A DNA stretch of 40,871 bases from Elusimicrobiota bacterium (GCA_016209085.1 JACQWV010000009.1:1-40871); one strand, 5' to 3'. Positions 31,813 to 40,125 are shown, numbered from the stretch's first letter. The notes: generated by a model from the sequence alone, not told the origin. Numbers and translations: made by a program.

Positions 31813-33426
31813 ATGTCCAGGAAAAACAAAAAAACAGCTGCCAAATCCGGATTCTTCGCTTTCAGCCTGACTGCTTTCCTTCTCCTGCTGTTTTTCCTCT
31901 TTATCCCCAAAGAAATAAACCTCTCCAACTCGGACATAGGCAGGCACCTGAAAAACGGCGAGATGACCGTTTCGGAACGGCTCATCCCCAAAACCAATTT
32001 TTATTCCTACACCAACCCGGATTTTCCTTTTTACAACCACCACTGGCTCAGCGGCGTGGTTTTCTGGACCATTCACAGGGTTTCCGGATTTGAAGGGCTT
32101 TCCGTTTTTTTCATCGTAATTTCTCTCGTCACTTTTTACGTTTTCCTGTCCCTCGGCATGAAATATTCAAACCATGGGCTCACGGCTTTGATTGCTCTGG
32201 CGGCAATGCCTGTAATAATCAACCGGCACGAAATCAGGCCCGAAATATTCAGCTATTTCTTCTGCGCCGCGTATTTATGGCTTTTTTACAATTTCGACCG
32301 GAACAACGAGCCTCCGGCTCATCAAGTGTCGGGCGCTATGCCGCCCGACCGGAACCGCGTTTCGGGTAAAATCCTGTACATCATTCCTTTGCTCCAGATT
32401 GTCTGGGTCAACCTCCACATCTATTTCATAATGGGTATATTCATCGGCTCCGCGTTCTGGCTTGAAGCCCTCATAAACAAAAACCTCAGGCAATCGGCCG
32501 GTTTCAGAATCCTGACGCTCGTATTGATTTCGTCGGTTCTCGCTTCAATCATCAACCCTTACTGGCTACGCGGGCTGTTGTTCCCTTTTAAAATCTTTGA
32601 GAATTACGGATACCTTGTCTTTGAAAACCAGTCAGTCAGGTTCATAGAAAGGATTTTCAAATATCCTCCTGCGCTTAATTTCAAAATAGTATTCTATACT
32701 CTTGCGGCAAGCTGGATATTCCGGATTTACAAATCAATAAAGGAAAAAGAGAGATTTCCGACCGCTTTTTTCATCATAAGCGCGGCGTTCTCCGCTATGG
32801 CCTGGCTTGCAATCAGGAACTTTGCTCTTTTCGGCTATTTTGCCCTTGCAATTTCAGCTTTGAATTTTAAAGATATTTTACCGGGCAGGCTTTTAAAATG
32901 GCAGTATCTTTATGTTCCGGCAGTTCTCATTCTCACGCTCTTTGCGTTTCAAAAGACGAATCCTCAGATGAAAAGCAAAGGCGCAGACATAACTGGCCTT
33001 GTTCCCGGCAATGAAGCGGCGGCGCAATTTTTCATCCAAAACAGGCTGAAAGGCCCTGTTTTCAACAACTACGACATAGGAAGTTATCTGATATATCACC
33101 TGTATCCGCTGGAAAAAGTCTTTGTGGACAACAGGCCCGAAGCCTATCCCTCTGCTTTTTTCAAAGAAGTCTACGTGCCCATGCAGGAAAAAGAAGAAGT
33201 ATGGCTCAGAGAAAGCGCGAAATACGGAATAAATGCCATCTTTTTTTACAGGCACGACGTAACCCCGCACGGACAGGACTTCCTGATTAAAAGGGTCTCC
33301 GACTCGCAATGGGCGCCTGTCTTTGTTGACGCAAACAACATAATCTTTTTGAAAAGGATCAAAGAAAACAGCGGAATAATCAAAAAATTTGAACTGCCGA
33401 AAGAAATGTTTCAGGTGGTAAGATGA
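31813..33426 (+). CDS. Polytopic membrane protein, GT-C glycosyltransferase-like
   Basis: About ten membrane helices over 440 residues, then a soluble tail of about 110 residues. After the first helix comes a loop with SDIGRHLKNGEM, then LIPKTNFYSYTNPDFPFYNHHWL, the pattern DxxxHLxxGxxI...P...FSxT...H/W-WL of a family of uncharacterised GT-C-like proteins, which have an acidic residue in this position for lipid-linked sugar transfer. The soluble tail has PVFNNYDIGSYLIYHLYP and VFVDNRPEAYP. Residues 162-181 are a repeat-derived insertion (copy D) between two helices. It overlaps the peptidase gene by four bases. Enzyme activity is an inference. Confidence 0.72.
   Translation: MSRKNKKTAAKSGFFAFSLTAFLLLLFFLFIPKEINLSNSDIGRHLKNGEMTVSERLIPKTNFYSYTNPDFPFYNHHWLSGVVFWTIHRVSGFEGLSVFFIVISLVTFYVFLSLGMKYSNHGLTALIALAAMPVIINRHEIRPEIFSYFFCAAYLWLFYNFDRNNEPPAHQVSGAMPPDRNRVSGKILYIIPLLQIVWVNLHIYFIMGIFIGSAFWLEALINKNLRQSAGFRILTLVLISSVLASIINPYWLRGLLFPFKIFENYGYLVFENQSVRFIERIFKYPPALNFKIVFYTLAASWIFRIYKSIKEKERFPTAFFIISAAFSAMAWLAIRNFALFGYFALAISALNFKDILPGRLLKWQYLYVPAVLILTLFAFQKTNPQMKSKGADITGLVPGNEAAAQFFIQNRLKGPVFNNYDIGSYLIYHLYPLEKVFVDNRPEAYPSAFFKEVYVPMQEKEEVWLRESAKYGINAIFFYRHDVTPHGQDFLIKRVSDSQWAPVFVDANNIIFLKRIKENSGIIKKFELPKEMFQVVR
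32295..32355 (+). repeat. Intragenic palindromic element, copy D (short form, in the GT-C-like gene)
   Basis: Only the central part of the element is present, including GAGCC-TCC-GGCTC and the perfect GTCGGGCG-CTATGC-CGCCCGAC hairpin. It is flanked by a direct repeat CGACCGGAAC (32295-32304 and 32346-32355), spaced 51 bases, a multiple of three. The frame differs from copies B and C, and the peptide reads NNEPPAHQVSGAMPPD. Confidence 0.83.
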
Positions 33427-34349
33427 AATTTATTTTAATTTTTCTAATCATCGGGATGGTGGACATTATGCAAGCTCAAAACATACGGGAAAATCTGAAA
33501 CGGCACGTTTCAGCGCTTTCAAACGAAATCGGTGAAAGAAGCGGAGCCGCAAACTTTGCAAAGCTTGAAAAAGCCCGTGACTACGTAAGAAAGGAATTTG
33601 AAAAATACGGGTACAAGCCAATACTGCAAACCTATGAATCCGGGCATTACAAAGGAATTTTCACGAACCTGGTTGCTGAAAAATCCGGCGAAAAACAAAA
33701 AGAAAAAATAATACTCGTAGGCGCGCATTACGACACTGCCGCCGGAGCCCCGGGAGCGGACGACAATGCGTCAGGAACGGCCGTTCTGCTTGAACTTGCC
33801 GGCGTCCTGTCAAAAATAAAAACGGACAAGACCGTGAGGTTCGTCGCTTTTTCCAACGAAGAGCCGCCATTTTTCATGACTGAAGACATGGGAAGCTGGA
33901 GACACGCGCATGAAGCAAAAGAAAAAAAAGAACAAATAGAAGCAATGCTCTGCCTGGAATCAGTCGGATACTTTTCGGATAAACCCGGTTCGCAGAAATA
34001 CCCGCCTTTTTTAAACTTCATCTACCCTGACAAGGGCAATTACATAAGCATAGTAAGCAACGTTCCTTCAAGAAGTCTTTTAAAAAAAACCGTAAAACAT
34101 TTCAAAAAATCCGCAAGCCTGCCTGTTCAAAGCCTGTGGGCGCCTCAGCTGCTCGTGCCTGCAATCAGCCTGTCGGACCAGTGGGCATTTTGGAGACACG
34201 GATACAAGGCGGTAATGATAACCGACACCGCTTTCCTGAGAACCCCTTATTACCACACGAGCCTTGATACCCATGAAAAATTAGACTATGAAAGAATGGC
34301 TCAGGTTTTTCAAGGAATAAAAGGCGTAATCTTGGAGTTATCAAAATAA
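33423..34349 (+). CDS. M28-family zinc peptidase, probably exported
   Basis: M28 aminopeptidase-type fold. Signal peptide at 1-19 (ending DIMQAQ). Metal ligands in order: VGAHYDT near 100, GADDNASG, an SNEEPPFF glutamate pair, and YYHTSLDTHEKLDY near the end, which supplies the last histidine. About 309 residues is normal for stand-alone M28 peptidases of this subfamily. It is coupled to the upstream membrane protein by an ATGA overlap. The two acidic catalytic residues and the order of ligands are as in M28 enzymes; specificity is unknown. Confidence 0.9.
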   Translation: MKFILIFLIIGMVDIMQAQNIRENLKRHVSALSNEIGERSGAANFAKLEKARDYVRKEFEKYGYKPILQTYESGHYKGIFTNLVAEKSGEKQKEKIILVGAHYDTAAGAPGADDNASGTAVLLELAGVLSKIKTDKTVRFVAFSNEEPPFFMTEDMGSWRHAHEAKEKKEQIEAMLCLESVGYFSDKPGSQKYPPFLNFIYPDKGNYISIVSNVPSRSLLKKTVKHFKKSASLPVQSLWAPQLLVPAISLSDQWAFWRHGYKAVMITDTAFLRTPYYHTSLDTHEKLDYERMAQVFQGIKGVILELSK

Positions 34350-34367
34350 TGGCTCCGCGCACGAAAA

Positions 34368-34385
34368 TACTGAGCTTCGCAGAAA
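34368..34385 (+). repeat. Solo end fragment of the MITE-like element
   Basis: TACTGAGCTTCGCAGAAA equals 18 bases of the terminal inverted repeat at 6316-6340. It lies in the spacer after the peptidase gene, which otherwise shows only a small CCGGATCTC-TTTAT-CCGG-type hairpin near 34440. Confidence 0.7.
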
Positions 34386-34467
34386 CAGCCGCAGGCAGAT
34401 ACCCTGTTGAATCTGTAATAAAATACACGGAAGAAAACGCCGGATCTCTTTATCCGGAGGGAAACTT

Positions 34468-34899
34468 ATGCAAAGCAGGAAAATCATAATCATCGGATTA
34501 AAAACTCTTATAATAGCGGCAGCGCTTGTCATAGCCACGTTCTATTTACTGAACCTGTATGGGCCTTTTCAGGAAAACAGAGACAGAATCAATAAATTAA
34601 AACCCATGATTGCAGAAGCGAAGGAATTGAATATCAGTTTTGAGCAGGTCATGTCCGAATCCGGCAAATTCACGGAAAAACACGTTATCTGGTGCATCCA
34701 GAACATAGCTGAGGACCAGGTATTCTGCCGGGGAGATTTGAAAAAGCGGCTTTCAGTGTCAAATCACTGGGACATGCAGGTTCATGCAGGCGGCAAACAT
34801 TCCGTCTGTACTGACATGCTTCTGAAAATAAAAAGCGCAAAAACGACTTCAACGAAAACTTCAGTTGTAAACGTTGAATTCATATCTGCAATGGAATGA
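34468..34899 (+). CDS. Hypothetical protein with N-terminal membrane anchor
   Basis: No family recognised. One membrane helix at about residues 8-27 (IIIIGLKTLIIAAALVIATF), then a soluble region of about 115 residues with three cysteines (WCIQNIAEDQVFCRG and VCTDML). A ribosome-binding site GGAGGG precedes the ATG. The next frame overlaps its 3' end by 26 bases, and the pair might be one gene broken by a frameshift near 34880. Exposure outside the inner membrane is likely from the anchor, not proven. Confidence 0.6.
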   Translation: MQSRKIIIIGLKTLIIAAALVIATFYLLNLYGPFQENRDRINKLKPMIAEAKELNISFEQVMSESGKFTEKHVIWCIQNIAEDQVFCRGDLKKRLSVSNHWDMQVHAGGKHSVCTDMLLKIKSAKTTSTKTSVVNVEFISAME

Positions 34900-35185
34900 T
34901 ATAGAGAGATACCTTGCTTTTGTCCTTCACATGCGTCAGCCGCTTTACTACCCGGGCATGGCCATAGATTCAAACTACTTCAATATGTCCACCTCCGGCT
35001 CCAACGTTTCAATAAGACAGGTTTTTGAAGACGCGGGTTTTTTTGCAATGGCAGAGACAAGCTGTTATTGGTTCTGGGATTCAAGAGCCTGGGCCGAGAA
35101 ATCCTACAAAGCCCTTGAATTAGCCCTGCTTTACGCCTCGGATAATCCCCCCGCATCTTACAGAAAAATCCGTAAAAGAGATTAA
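34874..35185 (+). CDS. Small hypothetical protein, start uncertain
   Basis: Reading frame of 103 codons from a TTG at 34874, overlapping the upstream gene; the first ATG in frame is at 34931 and would give 84 residues (MRQPLYYPGMAIDSN). Aromatic-rich and soluble (ETSCYWFWDSRAWAEKSY), no signal peptide, no known family. No clear ribosome-binding site. It could be a real coupled gene or the displaced 3' part of the preceding one. Confidence 0.4.
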   Translation: MNSYLQWNDIERYLAFVLHMRQPLYYPGMAIDSNYFNMSTSGSNVSIRQVFEDAGFFAMAETSCYWFWDSRAWAEKSYKALELALLYASDNPPASYRKIRKRD

Positions 35186-35196
35186 ACTGCCGTGAG

Positions 35197-35919
35197 TTAC
35201 TGATGGCTGAAGTTTTGGTAAAAGGCGTAAATTATTGAGCCGCCTTTGAGCATGTCTATAAGGCGCGTCCGCACAGTCATCTCAACGGCCGGACATCCCC
35301 AGCTTCGGCCCATAGATGCCACATAGTCCGCTCCGTGGATTACAATCGCCCGTTCACGCGCATTGCTGTTTGTGGAACTCAGGCCGTCCAGATAGAGCGA
35401 ATATCCGTGCTTTCCGTTGTAAGCGCCTCCTGTTTTATAAAATCCCAGGGAACTGGCATGTGTTTCCGCCTGATTGGAAAACCGGGAGGCATAGCCAGTG
35501 TGCTCAGGATCGGAGCCCCGGCCATGCGCGACCAAAAACTGCTCAACAGCTCCTGTTCGCATGTCTATTACGTAAAACCTTTTTTTGCTTGCGTGCTGGG
35601 TGAAATCAATGATTGACAGGTAAGCCGGATTTTCTATTTTATTCCTGTTCGCTTTGTAATATTCCAGAGCGATGCGCAATGGCTCCTTTGGCACGATTTT
35701 GCGGGGGTCTATGTAAGAGAAATCAGAAAACTCGGGTCCGGCCTTGTCTTCAGGCGCAAGAATCTCCGGCATCTCCCGTCCCTCCATGACCTGGGTTGAC
35801 CCTGGGTTTCCAGCCGCGCCGAACAAATCGCTTAATGCAGGACTCTGCGCTCCTGCCTCTGCCAGGAAGCAGAAAACAATAATGGCCGCCGCCGGGTATC
35901 CGCATGCTCTAATGTTCAT
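35197..35919 (-). CDS. Murein L,D-transpeptidase catalytic-domain protein (YkuD_2-type), exported
   Basis: Cell-wall enzyme of the L,D-transpeptidase family. The catalytic motif HGADYVASMGRSWGCPAVE near the C terminus carries the His, Ser/Gly and the nucleophilic Cys of the YkuD fold, and KHGYSLYLDGL and SFYKTGG-type strands precede it. The ATG at 35919 was chosen because a signal peptide (about 24 residues, ending AEAGAQ) starts there; the frame extends 19 codons further upstream without a plausible start region. It is convergent with the small hypothetical gene. The domain usually cross-links or modifies peptidoglycan; the linker region (about residues 25-70) is Pro/Glu-rich. Confidence 0.88.
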   Translation of the reverse strand: MNIRACGYPAAAIIVFCFLAEAGAQSPALSDLFGAAGNPGSTQVMEGREMPEILAPEDKAGPEFSDFSYIDPRKIVPKEPLRIALEYYKANRNKIENPAYLSIIDFTQHASKKRFYVIDMRTGAVEQFLVAHGRGSDPEHTGYASRFSNQAETHASSLGFYKTGGAYNGKHGYSLYLDGLSSTNSNARERAIVIHGADYVASMGRSWGCPAVEMTVRTRLIDMLKGGSIIYAFYQNFSHQ

Positions 35920-36045
35920 ATATATATTGTAGCGTGCGCGCGGGTTTTGCGGGAGTGTTAAAAGTCCCAGATACACAATAGGCCTTTTATCGCAATAGGA
36001 TAGTTCATTGGGAAATTTTTAGAACTTATCAAGGAGACAAAATAA

Positions 36046-37044
36046 ATGGAAAACATTATTGTTCGTAAGAACGGCACAAAGACAAGTTCTTTTGGAACCC
36101 CGGGAAGAATTAATCACGATTCTTCAAAGTTTTACAACAGCAAACTCTATGCAGACCAGAGACCTGTTTTTGATGGGAACTTTGAAGAAAATGCCATACC
36201 GCGTGAAAAAATAGATAAGATTTACTGTAAATCAAGTGAAATAATGAATGATATACCTGACAGTAGTGTTCATCTGATGGTTACTTCACCGCCATATAAT
36301 GTGCAAAAAGAATATGACGAGGATTTATCTTTAAATGAGTATCGTAATTTATTAAAAAAGGTTTTTAAAGAAACATATAACAAACTAGTGCCCGGCGGTA
36401 GGGCTTGTATTAATGTTGCAAATTTAGGAAGGAAACCTTATATCCCGCTTCATACCTATATTATTAAAGATATGCTTGATATCGGTTATTTAATGAGGGG
36501 AGAAATTATTTGGAATAAAGCTTCCAGCGCAAGTCCTTCAACGGCTTGGGGAAGTTGGAAATCGGCGGCAAATCCTGTCTTAAGGGATATTCATGAATAT
36601 ATCTTGGTTTTTTCTAAAGAATCATTTTCACGGAGAAGGGATAAAAAGGAAGACACAATTTTAAAGGAAAAATTCATTGAATGGACTAAAAGTGTATGGA
36701 CATTTCCTGCTGTATCCGCGAGAAGTATCGGACATCCTGTTCCATTTCCAGAGGAATTACCTCATAGATTGATACAAATGTACACTTTTAAAAATGACGC
36801 GGTATTAGATCCTTTTTGCGGAGCAGGAACCGCTTGTCTTGCTGCATTAAAAGACAGCAGACGCTATGTCGGATATGATATTAAAAAGGAATATGTTGAA
36901 TTGGCGAATCAGAGAATAAAGAAATATTTAAACCAAGTCGGCTTATCTGAATATAAAGATATTGGTTCTCATTCTTTTATTGCTGAAAAACGAACAAATA
37001 AGTATTCAGCAAAACTCAAATTTAATAAAACAATAAAAAAATAA
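36046..37044 (+). CDS. DNA methyltransferase, beta class (probable N4-cytosine or N6-adenine)
   Basis: Motif IV TSPPYNVQKEYDE lies near residue 86, and the AdoMet-binding motif I DPFCGAGTACLAAL follows near 261. This order with the target-recognition region between them defines the beta class. SPPY is most common among N4-cytosine enzymes but does not exclude N6-adenine. The gene is clearly AT-rich against its neighbours (for example 19 G/C of 60 bases at 36601-36660). It has a good ribosome-binding site (AAGGAGAC) and no recognisable endonuclease next to it, so it looks like an orphan or decayed restriction-modification gene acquired by transfer. Confidence 0.88.
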   Translation: MENIIVRKNGTKTSSFGTPGRINHDSSKFYNSKLYADQRPVFDGNFEENAIPREKIDKIYCKSSEIMNDIPDSSVHLMVTSPPYNVQKEYDEDLSLNEYRNLLKKVFKETYNKLVPGGRACINVANLGRKPYIPLHTYIIKDMLDIGYLMRGEIIWNKASSASPSTAWGSWKSAANPVLRDIHEYILVFSKESFSRRRDKKEDTILKEKFIEWTKSVWTFPAVSARSIGHPVPFPEELPHRLIQMYTFKNDAVLDPFCGAGTACLAALKDSRRYVGYDIKKEYVELANQRIKKYLNQVGLSEYKDIGSHSFIAEKRTNKYSAKLKFNKTIKK

Positions 37045-37680
37045 ATTGCGCGTAAAATTCCGTGTTTCTGAGCTTTTTGTCGGATTTTGATATTCCCGAA
37101 TCAAAAGAGTTGATATCCGCCTATCCGTTTACGCGCTTTTACGCCGTGCAAAAGCGCACATTTCCCGCATGTGTTGACAAATATTGCCATGCGCTGTTTG
37201 GGAAAAAGGGTAATAATCTTTTACAATTAAGCTACACAGAAATGACAAGCAAAAAACTGCACATTATCACATTCGGATGAATTATGGGGCCGCTTCAATA
37301 GCGCCGTCCACCGCCTCCTGAGAACACTGTACTGCCTTTAAACCGCGAGATGTCGTCGCGGGCGTGGCCACGATGCGCGGCCGGCCCCCAACTGGACATT
37401 GGCACGGGCGCTCCCGGGCCGCCAAAGGCGGTCCGTACAGCCCCGAATTTAATTTTTTTGCTGTTTTCTGGATTATGGCCACCGGAGCAGAAAGAATTTA
37501 AGCCGGGGGACACCGGCTGAATAAAACAAGGCGCCAGTACTGCCGTAAAATAAACCCACTCCCAACGCTAAGCCTTTGGGGGTCCCCGCCTCTGGCGACA
37601 CCATGCTTTGTGGCGCCGAACCGGCCTCCGCTTCGCTCCGAACTGCCGTTCATCAAAGGCGCGGAGATGGAGGGCAGGCG
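37045..37680. other. Spacer with no supported gene, composition switch
   Basis: From 37062 a GTG-started frame of 72 codons runs to 37280, without a recognisable domain; it could be a relic of a gene that accompanied the methyltransferase. From about 37290 the DNA becomes GC-rich, with several GC hairpins (for example GGCGACACCA...TGGTGTCGCC-like arms near 37591-37615) and a TGCCGTAAAAT motif at 37540 shared with the spacer at 40032. I see no other gene. Confidence 0.45.
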
Positions 37681-38469
37681 TTAAAAATCCCTCAGCCTGA
37701 CTACCCTGCCCTCTATAAAGAACATAACAGGGATGAAGTTAAGGAAATCCTCGTAATCCGCCCGCACAATGCCCGTGCGGGTCCATTCCCCAAGGCCCGT
37801 AGCGGTCAGTTCGCGCTCATATTTTTCCAGCCTCGCCTTCAAAGCCGGTTCAACGGTGTTCAGGTGCGGATATTCCAGCATCATCGCGGCGAAAGGGCAT
37901 TTATAAACATTTTCCTTCACCCTTTTCAGGAGCCCGGCTCCGGCAAGGGTTTTCAGGGCTTTAGCCGCGGCCGCGCTCTCAAGCCGCAGCTCCTGCGCTA
38001 TCTGGTCAACGGACCAAAGCCCGACGTCGTTGGAGATGGCGGTGAAACACAGGAAAGTACCGGGGTCCGTAAGGATAACGCGGAACTGTTCGTGGGTTAT
38101 GTAGTGCTTGTTTTCCCTCAACAGGTTCTTTACCGCCGTATGCATAAACGGAAGCCCGGCATTTTCCGTTTTCGCCGGGAGAAGCGGCTCGAAAATGCAG
38201 CCATAAGCCTCCTCGCCGGTTATCATCTTCAGCCACGCTTTTGCCAGCTCGGCGGTCGAGGCGCTGCCGGGCGTAGTTCTGAGGGCGAAAATGAGCTTGC
38301 AGAGTTTCGGACATTCCGGAAGATTTTTCCCCTGCTCCATCCGGAGATATTGCCTGTAAGTGAAACCCAGCGCCTGCGTCCCCCCGTTATCGTAAAAAAA
38401 CCGGTAAGCGGTCGAAAACCCGGCCTCCCTCCTGGCCTTGCGCAAAGCGTCTGAAAATACCGTATCCAT
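37681..38469 (-). CDS. Helix-turn-helix transcriptional regulator-like protein
   Basis: 262 residues. The N-terminal 50 residues resemble an XRE-type helix-turn-helix (LRKARREAGFSTAYRFFY, then GFTYRQYLRMEQGKNLPECP). A second helical domain near 125-200 (WSVDQIAQELRLESAAAAKA, TLAGAGLLKRVKENVYKCPF) looks like a winged helix. No ligand-binding domain is recognised. GC-rich codon usage unlike the methyltransferase. The opposite strand has a long open frame here, but only this strand gives recognisable domains. Confidence 0.65.
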   Translation of the reverse strand: MDTVFSDALRKARREAGFSTAYRFFYDNGGTQALGFTYRQYLRMEQGKNLPECPKLCKLIFALRTTPGSASTAELAKAWLKMITGEEAYGCIFEPLLPAKTENAGLPFMHTAVKNLLRENKHYITHEQFRVILTDPGTFLCFTAISNDVGLWSVDQIAQELRLESAAAAKALKTLAGAGLLKRVKENVYKCPFAAMMLEYPHLNTVEPALKARLEKYERELTATGLGEWTRTGIVRADYEDFLNFIPVMFFIEGRVVRLRDF

Positions 38470-38511
38470 ATCGCCTTGTTATTATCCCGTATGCTTCTTT
38501 ATAATTCCGGT

Positions 38512-39273
38512 TTATCTCCCTGAGACCCTTAATATCCTCGTTATCCCCTCTCCGCTGCCCGGCATTTCGGTCATCTTCACGCCGAAACCCGCCGACTGTA
38601 TCTCGCCCGCGAGTCGCCTGGCCACATCCTCGGCGTTATCGCCGCGTTTCGTGGACACCCTGATGGTCCGGCCGTTTACGCTTACCTTTATCCTTCCGCC
38701 GTCCACCGCGAGCCCCCGGTAAGTGGCGAAGAATATCTCGTTAGGCGAAGGGTTGCCGATGTAGATAACATCATCAGACGAGTCGACCGCGAGGCTGAGC
38801 AGCGGCTCGCGCCGGGAGATCTCCCACACGGGCACCCCGGACGTCTGCGTATCGCGCACCAGATATATCGAGCCTTCCACCGCCTTGCGTATAACGGCGA
38901 TAAAATCCCGTACCGGCACCGGGGACCCGGAGGCATAACCGAACTCATACCCGTCTATTTTCAGGCTTACTCGGTGGCTGTTAGGTATTGTGGCCGCGTT
39001 CATATACCAGAACACATAATTATCCCTGACGGCGGTCTGAAGCTCCAGGGCCTGGTGCCATGACTGTACGGTCGGAACCCCGGCAGGCGCACCTTTTGTA
39101 TAAGTAACAGCTCTCCCGGCAGGCATCGCCACGGCGGGAACCGGCGTCTTTATCCCCGCGCCGCCCGGCGACTGAAGGCCGAGCTGGGAAAACGCGCTGT
39201 CCCCGGCGAAAGCCGCCGTCGCCGCACCCAGCGCCAGCACCGCTGCATAAATACTCCTGTTCCGTATTTTCAT
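38512..39273 (-). CDS. Exported hypothetical protein
   Basis: Signal peptide at 1-22 (RSIYAAVLALGAATAAFAG). The ATG at 39273 follows a strong GGAGGAG ribosome-binding site; a longer frame to 39402 lacks one. The mature 230 residues have alternating hydrophobic beta patterns (VSLKIDGYEFGYASG, RIKVSVNGRTIRVST, FGVKMTEMPGSGEG) and no cysteine. No family recognised; the beta-rich pattern and Gly content suggest a periplasmic or outer-membrane protein. Same GC-rich style as the regulator next to it. Confidence 0.7.
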   Translation of the reverse strand: MKIRNRSIYAAVLALGAATAAFAGDSAFSQLGLQSPGGAGIKTPVPAVAMPAGRAVTYTKGAPAGVPTVQSWHQALELQTAVRDNYVFWYMNAATIPNSHRVSLKIDGYEFGYASGSPVPVRDFIAVIRKAVEGSIYLVRDTQTSGVPVWEISRREPLLSLAVDSSDDVIYIGNPSPNEIFFATYRGLAVDGGRIKVSVNGRTIRVSTKRGDNAEDVARRLAGEIQSAGFGVKMTEMPGSGEGITRILRVSGR

Positions 39274-39741
39274 TATTCTCCTCCTTAATGATATAACCGC
39301 CCGCATTTTAACCTGAAAATGCAACTGCAACTTTCCGCGCCTCTCAAATACCGCCGGGAAGCGCGCGCGGTTCTTATCCGGATATACTTTACAACCTCTC
39401 AAGCCCGCGCCGAAGTGTCTTAAGTCCCCGCATTTTCCGTAAAACGGCCCCGCCGCCGGGGCCGAAAGACTTCCCAGCCAATTTAACGCAAACCTCCCTG
39501 TTTAAAAAATTACCCCATGCCTTCCCGGTGAAGCGTTTAAGTCGCCTTCCGCGCACCCGTCGTAAATATTCGCCCGCGCGCGCCGCGGCAGCGGCGCGCC
39601 GCGTCTCTATCGCCCCAGTTTAGAGGACTTCCCCCGACATAAGCCGAAGGACCCTGTTACCTGCCGGGGCTTATTATCTAAAATACTGTAGCTGAAATGC
39701 CGGTACGGCAACAGCTCCGGCAGATTACATTAAGTGTTCTT
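39274..39741. other. GC-rich spacer with inverted repeats
   Basis: No gene is supported. Several GC hairpins are present, for example GGCCCC-GCCGCC-GGGGCC near 39449 and GCGCGCCGC-GGCA-GCGGCGCGC near 39576. At 39603 begins GTCTCTAT, with TTTAGAG and CCGAAGGACCC(T)GTT downstream. The same series (GTCTCTAT, TTTAGAG, CCGAAGGACCC, TGTT) recurs at 39943-40000. Confidence 0.4.
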
Positions 39742-40002
39742 ATGAGAGAGTATATTCTGTCCGCCGAAGTCCAAAAAGCCGTGGCGCAGCTGCGCCGCCC
39801 GGAGCTTCCCTGGATACTGCGGATACAGGGGGAAATAATCCGCGGCATACATGATTATATGGAAACCCGTATGGTGGTTCCGGTGCAGCCCCTGGTAACT
39901 TCACCGATAACGGACCCGCTGAACCACGATACCGGAACGCCAAGTCTCTATTTTGCATGTTTTAGAGACGCATATCGCCGTAAACCGAAGGACCCTTGTT
40001 GA
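39742..40002 (+). pseudogene. Truncated asparagine-synthetase-like (class II aaRS-related) gene fragment
   Basis: The 86-codon frame from ATG 39742 reads MREYILSAEVQKAV, LRIQGEIIRGIHDYMETR, VTSPITDPLNHDTG. This order (helix, then SPITDPL) resembles the N-terminal part of the archaeal-type asparagine synthetase that derives from aspartyl/asparaginyl-tRNA synthetase. The full enzyme has about 290 residues. After TGTPSLYF the frame enters the repeat block at 39943 and stops, so only a fragment remains. No strong ribosome-binding site is present. The family call is moderate and needs a search. Confidence 0.42.
39943..40000. repeat. GTCTCTAT...CCGAAGGACCC repeat, second copy
   Basis: GTCTCTA and TAGAGAC form an inverted pair around TTTTGCATGTTT, followed by CGTAAACCGAAGGACCC and TTGTT. 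The first copy is at 39603-39653. It ends the asparagine-synthetase-like fragment. Confidence 0.5.
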
Positions 40003-40125
40003 TTTTCAGGTTTTAAGGCAGGCTATAGTTGCCGTAAAATGAGCGGGTGCAGGCGAGACAGCATACGGAATCAGCCGTTCGGAAAATTAAGTTTTGCGGG
40101 AGAATACAGGCTGGGAGGTAACATT
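40003..40125. other. Spacer upstream of the protease gene
   Basis: Contains TGCCGTAAAAT (from 40031), a possible -10 region, and a GGGAGGT ribosome-binding site at 40113-40119 just ahead of the ATG at 40126. No gene is seen. Confidence 0.4.

Noticed and set aside
37062-37280. GTG-started frame of 72 codons after the methyltransferase
   Set aside because: No domain recognised and no ribosome-binding site. It may be a gene relic, so it is mentioned only in the spacer entry.
37282-37513. Two overlapping minus-strand frames of 66 and 72 codons
   Set aside because: GC-rich, low-complexity peptides without known motifs or ribosome-binding sites.
37576-38454. Plus-strand frame of 292 codons opposite the HTH gene
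   Set aside because: It is the antisense of a GC-rich gene; the peptide is Arg/Gly/Pro-rich without domains, while the minus strand gives helix-turn-helix features.
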